Part shown: piece after piece, positions 6,996 to 9,697 of the stretch | How positions within the stretch are numbered: the stretch's first letter is position 1 | How the letters are laid out: every line of letters begins with the position of its first letter | Assembly: GCA_900542625.1 (NCBI GenBank) | Contig: UQOH01000074.1 | Span: 1-9,697 of the forward strand | DNA length: 9,697 bases | Direction of reading: 5' to 3' | DNA from: an uncultured Fusobacterium sp. | Lineage (GTDB): Bacteria; Fusobacteriota; Fusobacteriia; Fusobacteriales; Fusobacteriaceae | The notes under the pieces: generated by a model | What the model was told of the DNA's origin: nothing | The model's input: only the letters and a program-made list of their open reading frames with translations | The model's database searches: none | Position numbers and translations under genes: made by a program

Positions 6996-7286
6996 TTATT
7001 TTTGAGTCCAAATATCTGCATAATTTTCTTTTTTCTCTTCAACTTTTCCTTTAACATAGTTGCAGTCAGAAGAAAGTTTTGCATTGTCATGTCTTACAAG
7101 TCCGATAAGTTTGTCAAAAAGCTTATGAGCAACTCCTTGTCCTTCTAAAGCTGGAGAAACCCAAGTGTGTTTTGCAACAATGTTTCCGTCTTTTGTTCTT
7201 TCATAGCTTAATTTAGCTATTTTTTCGTAGTAGTTCTCAATGTAAAATAATCCTTTTCCGTCTTTTTCCTCATGTTTGATTTCCAT
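6996..7286 (-). CDS. Small GNAT-like N-acetyltransferase (NATD1/YjdJ type), copy 1
   Basis: A 96-residue cytoplasmic protein resembling the short acetyltransferase-like family that includes bacterial YjdJ and eukaryotic NATD1. Visible parts are the N-terminal strands, HTWVSPALEGQGVAHKLFDK (40-59), which corresponds to the acetyl-CoA pyrophosphate loop (Q/G-x-x-G-x-G/A), and a C-terminal Cys75 in DCNYV. Relatives typically have Cys-Pro in this last motif; here Pro is replaced by Asn. The frame is open to 7343, but ATG at 7286 is chosen: GGAGG lies 8 nt upstream and the N-terminus then aligns exactly with the paralogue at 7576-7881 (MEI-HEE--GKG). The two share 49 of the first 92 residues. It has its own promoter about 115 nt upstream. 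The acetylated substrate is unknown for most of this family; linkage to the flanking pumps is positional only. Confidence 0.85.
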   Translation of the reverse strand: MEIKHEEKDGKGLFYIENYYEKIAKLSYERTKDGNIVAKHTWVSPALEGQGVAHKLFDKLIGLVRHDNAKLSSDCNYVKGKVEEKKENYADIWTQK

Positions 7287-7336
7287 ATATGTTACCTCCA
7301 ATAAAATTAAATACATAAATTTTAATAAATATAAGG

Positions 7337-7383
7337 TGAACACACAAACATTTTGTTCTGTTTTATAAATCTCTCTGTGTTCA
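7337..7383. repeat. Inverted repeat in the leader of acetyltransferase copy 1
   Basis: Perfect 8-bp arms TGAACACA (7337-7344) and TGTGTTCA (7376-7383) are separated by 31 nt, between the extended -10 promoter at 7403-7411 and the gene. It could form an RNA stem with a large loop in the leader or be two half-sites for a regulator. No T-run follows, so it is not an obvious terminator. Confidence 0.35.
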
Positions 7384-7402
7384 TCTCTATTTCTATGACA
7401 TT

Positions 7403-7411
7403 ATTATATCA
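7403..7411 (-). promoter_or_regulatory. Extended -10 promoter of acetyltransferase copy 1
   Basis: Minus-strand TGATATAAT (7411-7403) is a perfect extended -10 element; the -35 region is poor. It predicts a leader of about 110 nt. The AT-rich stretch 7287-7575 holds, besides this promoter and the inverted repeat at 7337-7383, only a weak repeat TCCATTT / AAATGGA (7540-7546, 7563-7569) near the end of copy 2; no gene was seen. Confidence 0.6.
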
Positions 7412-7575
7412 CAACAATTTCTAAAATAAAACAAAATAGTAAAAATGTATGTATTTAGTATGTTGATTGTATTTTTTGTGACTGAACATTTCCAAAATGA
7501 GATAAATAATTAAAAATAATCAGATTTTAACGACATTTTTCCATTTTTATTAATAATAGAATAAATGGAATATAT

Positions 7576-7881
7576 TTATTTTATAAATTCATTTCTCTCA
7601 TCTATGATATCTTTAAATTCTTCTATTTTTTCTGAAAGACGTTTTTTAACATATGGGCATACAGCGAGAATTTTTGTTTTTTCTTTTCTTGTATGTTCAA
7701 TAAGTTTGTCAAAAAGTTTACGGGCAATTCCCTGACCCTCTAAAGCAGGAGAAACACGTGTATGAGTTGCAATAATCACCCCGCCGTTTTCTCTTTCATA
7801 TTCAAGCTCAGCAACTCTTCCTGTATCATCTTTAATAAAAAATGCACCTTTTCCATTTATTTCTTCATGTAAAATTTCCAT
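7576..7881 (-). CDS. Small GNAT-like N-acetyltransferase (NATD1/YjdJ type), copy 2
   Basis: A 101-residue paralogue of the protein at 6996-7286, of the same short acetyltransferase-like family. It has the acetyl-CoA loop HTRVSPALEGQGIARKLFDK (40-59) and keeps the family C-terminal Cys-Pro-Tyr (VCPYVKK, with Cys75 and Pro76) that copy 1 has altered, so this copy is closer to the family pattern. The charged tail (EEFKDIIDERNEFIK) is slightly longer. ATG at 7881 is preceded by AGGAGG at good spacing. The two genes share 49 of 92 aligned residues, lie on the same strand 289 nt apart and each has its own promoter, so they look like an old tandem duplication. Function is probably acetyl transfer to a small molecule or protein; no substrate can be named. 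Confidence 0.87.
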   Translation of the reverse strand: MEILHEEINGKGAFFIKDDTGRVAELEYERENGGVIIATHTRVSPALEGQGIARKLFDKLIEHTRKEKTKILAVCPYVKKRLSEKIEEFKDIIDERNEFIK

Positions 7882-7909
7882 TTTTTACCTCCTTTAAACT
7901 TATTTTTAG

Positions 7910-7935
7910 AAAGATTTTAATTAATTTTAATCTTT
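7910..7935. repeat. AT-rich inverted repeat in the leader of acetyltransferase copy 2
   Basis: Arms AAAGATT (7910-7916) and AATCTTT (7929-7935) flank a spacer that contains the palindrome AATTAATT (7919-7926). It begins just past the predicted transcription start of copy 2, a position suited to an operator or a short leader hairpin. The composition is so AT-rich that chance is possible. Confidence 0.35.
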
Positions 7936-7944
7936 TTATACTAT

Positions 7945-7953
7945 ATTATAACA
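7945..7953 (-). promoter_or_regulatory. Extended -10 promoter of acetyltransferase copy 2
   Basis: Minus-strand TGTTATAAT (7953-7945) is a perfect extended -10 element about 64 nt before the ATG, with no good -35. The same TGNTATAAT arrangement precedes copy 1. The stretch from here to about 8100 is A/T-rich with no gene, terminator or repeat that I could support. Confidence 0.6.
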
Positions 7954-8100
7954 TAAAAAAATCAAAAAATATACATTAAAATACAAAAACACTATTATTT
8001 AAAAAAAGACTCATTAAAAAAATGTATTTGTACGCTTTTCAGTGTAATTTTCCAAAAAAGTATGAAAGACAATTAAAAAGTAATAAAAAATAAATAAATA

Positions 8101-8129
8101 TTGCTTTAATTTACTTTTAATAATATAAT
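8101..8129 (+). promoter_or_regulatory. Promoter of the second MATE gene
   Basis: TTGCTT (8101-8106), a 17-nt spacer and a perfect TATAAT (8124-8129) precede the gene. Transcription would begin near 8136, leaving a leader of about 36 nt that contains AGGAGG at 8162-8167. Confidence 0.68.
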
Positions 8130-8171
8130 TCTAAATTGTAAAGATTGAAAAAATTATATTCAGGAGGACAA

Positions 8172-9526
8172 ATGTCTAGAGTAGATTTGCAGAATGGAAA
8201 TATAGGAAAATTATTTTTTTATTTTTCTTTTCCTGCTGTTACAGGAATGATGGTAAGTGCATTTTATGTTATTGTTGATGGAATGTTTATAGGAAGAGGG
8301 ATAGGGAGCGAAGGTCTGGCAGCTATAAATATCGCATATCCTATAACCAATTTCTTGGTTGGTTTAAGCCTTATGTTTGGTATGGGCGGTGCAACGATGA
8401 TATCTGTCGCCAGAGGAAAAAATCAGACAAATGAAGTTAACAGAATATTCAGCCATATTCTGTTTTTAACTTTTTTAGTATATATTATTGCTTTGTTTGG
8501 AGTTGTTCTTTTTGAAAGAAAAGTAATTTTTTTCTTGGGAGGAAATGAACAGCTGTATGACAACATAAGGGCATATCTTATTCCAAGTGCATGGTTTAAT
8601 ATTTTTTATATGCTTTCTATGGGGCTTAATGCCATAGTAAGAAATGATAATGCACCAAGACATGCAATGTTTTCCATGATAGTCGGTGCTGTAATAAATA
8701 TAGCTCTTGATGCTTTGTTTATAATAGTTTTTAAATGGGGAATGTGGGGAGCTGCCATAGCAACAGGAATTGCTCAAATGGGATCTTTTGCTTTTTTATG
8801 CACACATTTTCTTAATGGAGAATCTGATCTGAAACTTGAAAAAAAATTAAAATTTTCTCCTGTGATTACAGGAAAAATATTAGTAAACGGTTTCCCTTCA
8901 TTCGTTATTGAATTTGCAATAGCTGTTGTAACACTTCTGTTCAACCTTGTTCTTATGAAAATGACAGGAGAGATTGGAGTTGCTGCCTTTTCTATTGTTG
9001 CTTATGTATTCTATATTTTCAGAATGACATTTAACGGGCTTGCTCAGGGAATACAGCCTATTGTAAGCTTTAATTATGGTGCAGGAAGAGAGGACAGACT
9101 TAAAAAATATTCTTATTAGGGCATAAAACAGCTTTTATTACAGCTTTTGTTATAATTGTTGTGATGAATTTAAAAAGCAGGGAGATAGTTTCTATGTTTA
9201 CTGACGGGAACGAAGAATTAATTGAACTTGCCTCAAAGGGACTTAGAGGATACACAAGCGGTATGTTTTTCTTAGCTGCAAATTTTATAAATATATCTTA
9301 TCTTCAGTCTATGGAAAAAGCTCTTATTTCAAATCTTATTTCCTTTGGAAGAAGTTTCTTATTCGTAGTCGTTGGTATAATGATATATCCAAAAATATTT
9401 GGAGTTACAGGAGTGTGGATTACTCCTCCGCTGGCAGATTTTACTGTGTTTGCATTAACTGCAGCTGTATTTATCTGGAAAAGAAAAAGCGGAGTTAAAA
9501 TTAAAAATTATATACAGCAGGCTTAA
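8172..9526 (+). pseudogene. MATE-family efflux transporter broken by one frameshift
   Basis: Two overlapping parts of one MATE transporter. The first runs from ATG 8172 (AGGAGG four bases upstream) to a TAG at 9117-9119 and carries the N-terminal family pattern LFFYFSFPAVTGMMVSAFYV with IVDGMFIG, then NAIVRNDNAPRHAM and NIALDALFI, and the second-half motif GLAQGIQPIVSFNYGAG. It stops within GREDRLKK plus three aberrant residues. The next frame continues the protein seamlessly from that point: reading one extra A in the A6 run at 9102-9107 gives ctt aaa aaa ata ttc and a continuous 451-residue protein of normal MATE length, ending in membrane segments and a Lys-rich tail. No other lesion is visible and codon use is intact, so the break is recent, a sequencing error at a homopolymer, or a phase-variable switch. 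It is only distantly similar to the MATE at 5478-6926, so it is not a recent duplicate. As read, the last third is lost and the pump would be inactive. Confidence 0.88.
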
Positions 9527-9542
9527 ATTTATTAGCCTAAAT

Positions 9543-9589
9543 AAAAAAATAAAATTCTCAAGATTTTTTCAAGAGAATTTTATTTTTTT
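9543..9589. terminator. Bidirectional terminator between MATE and the right-edge gene
   Basis: Perfect 17-bp arms (9543-9559 and 9573-9589) enclose a 13-nt loop. The stem core is AAAATTCTC / GAGAATTTT and its outer part is A-run against T-run, so each direction ends in a long T tract. It lies between two convergent genes, 16 nt after the MATE stop and 6 nt before the stop of the minus-strand gene, and should serve both. Confidence 0.93.
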
Positions 9590-9595
9590 TATTAT

Positions 9596-9697
9596 TTATT
9601 TTATATTTTTAAGTTCAAAATACAGTTCTTCCACAGCCTCAAAAATTCTTGGAGAACCTCTCAAAATTTTAGTTGAATCCACTATAAACAGATTATT
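9596..9697 (-). CDS. C-terminus of a probable metal/cobalamin-type substrate-binding protein
   Basis: The last 33 codons of a minus-strand gene that enters from the right edge, ending in TAA at 9598-9596. The peptide includes STKILRGSPRIFEAVEEL, which resembles the conserved C-terminal end (R-P-G/S-P-R-I-x-E-x-L-E-x-L) of helical-backbone substrate-binding proteins for vitamin B12, haem or siderophore ABC importers. A short hydrophobic strand (LFIVDS) precedes it, as expected for that fold. Nothing else of the gene is visible, so the ligand and any partner permease are unknown. It ends 6 nt from the terminator hairpin. Confidence 0.6.
   Translation of the reverse strand, partial: NNLFIVDSTKILRGSPRIFEAVEELYFELKNIK

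Noticed and set aside
7540..7569. Weak repeat TCCATTT / AAATGGA as terminator of acetyltransferase copy 2
   Set aside because: The arms are short and AT-rich and no T-run follows on the minus strand.
8145..8171. TTG start for the second MATE gene, nine residues earlier
   Set aside because: The extension would encode the ribosome binding site itself; AGGAGG at 8162-8167 points to ATG 8172.
9099..9119. Programmed -1 ribosomal frameshifting as the normal way to make the second MATE
   Set aside because: The site T-AAA-AAA is a poor slippery heptamer, no clear downstream stimulator was seen, and MATE genes are not known to use this; an indel is simpler.
1..9697. CRISPR arrays, tRNA genes, insertion sequences or phage genes
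   Set aside because: No regularly spaced repeats, cloverleaf sequences, transposase motifs or long terminal repeats were found on either strand.

Overview
The window is AT-rich with bacterial gene spacing, GGAGG-type ribosome binding sites and heavy use of AGA, ATA and GGA codons. Together with a PTS sucrose operon and MATE pumps of anaerobe type, this suggests a Fusobacterium-like organism (Fusobacteriaceae; a low-GC Firmicute cannot be excluded). The genus is inferred from composition and gene style, not from a database match.

Left part (1-4866, all on the minus strand): a sucrose utilisation locus read right to left as scrR, scrA, scrB, scrK. ScrA imports sucrose and phosphorylates it to sucrose-6-phosphate. 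ScrB hydrolyses that to glucose-6-phosphate and fructose. ScrK, cut by the left edge of the window, phosphorylates the fructose. ScrR is a LacI-family repressor. The scrA leader carries an exact consensus promoter (TTGACA, 17 nt, TATAAT), a CG-centred palindrome just past the expected start point, and a second, widely spaced inverted repeat wrapped around the -35 region.

Middle (4867-6966): a divergent intergenic region holds two perfect palindromes (14 and 12 bp) at the promoter of a MarR-family regulator. The regulator is followed after 23 nt by a MATE efflux pump and a strong two-way terminator. This looks like a self-contained regulator-pump operon.

Right part (6996-9697): two paralogous small NATD1/YjdJ-type acetyltransferase-like genes lie on the minus strand, each with its own extended -10 promoter and an inverted repeat in its leader. 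They are followed by a divergently transcribed second MATE transporter with its own promoter, which is broken by a single-base frameshift at a run of six A. After a 17-bp-stem terminator, the window ends in the last 33 codons of a minus-strand gene resembling the C-terminus of a metal/cobalamin/siderophore substrate-binding protein.

No tRNA, rRNA, CRISPR array or insertion sequence was seen. The AT-rich stretches 7287-7575 and 7882-8171 hold promoters and inverted repeats but no convincing gene. I found no wholly new system. The most notable items are the layered scr control region, the paired palindromes before marR, and the frameshifted MATE gene.
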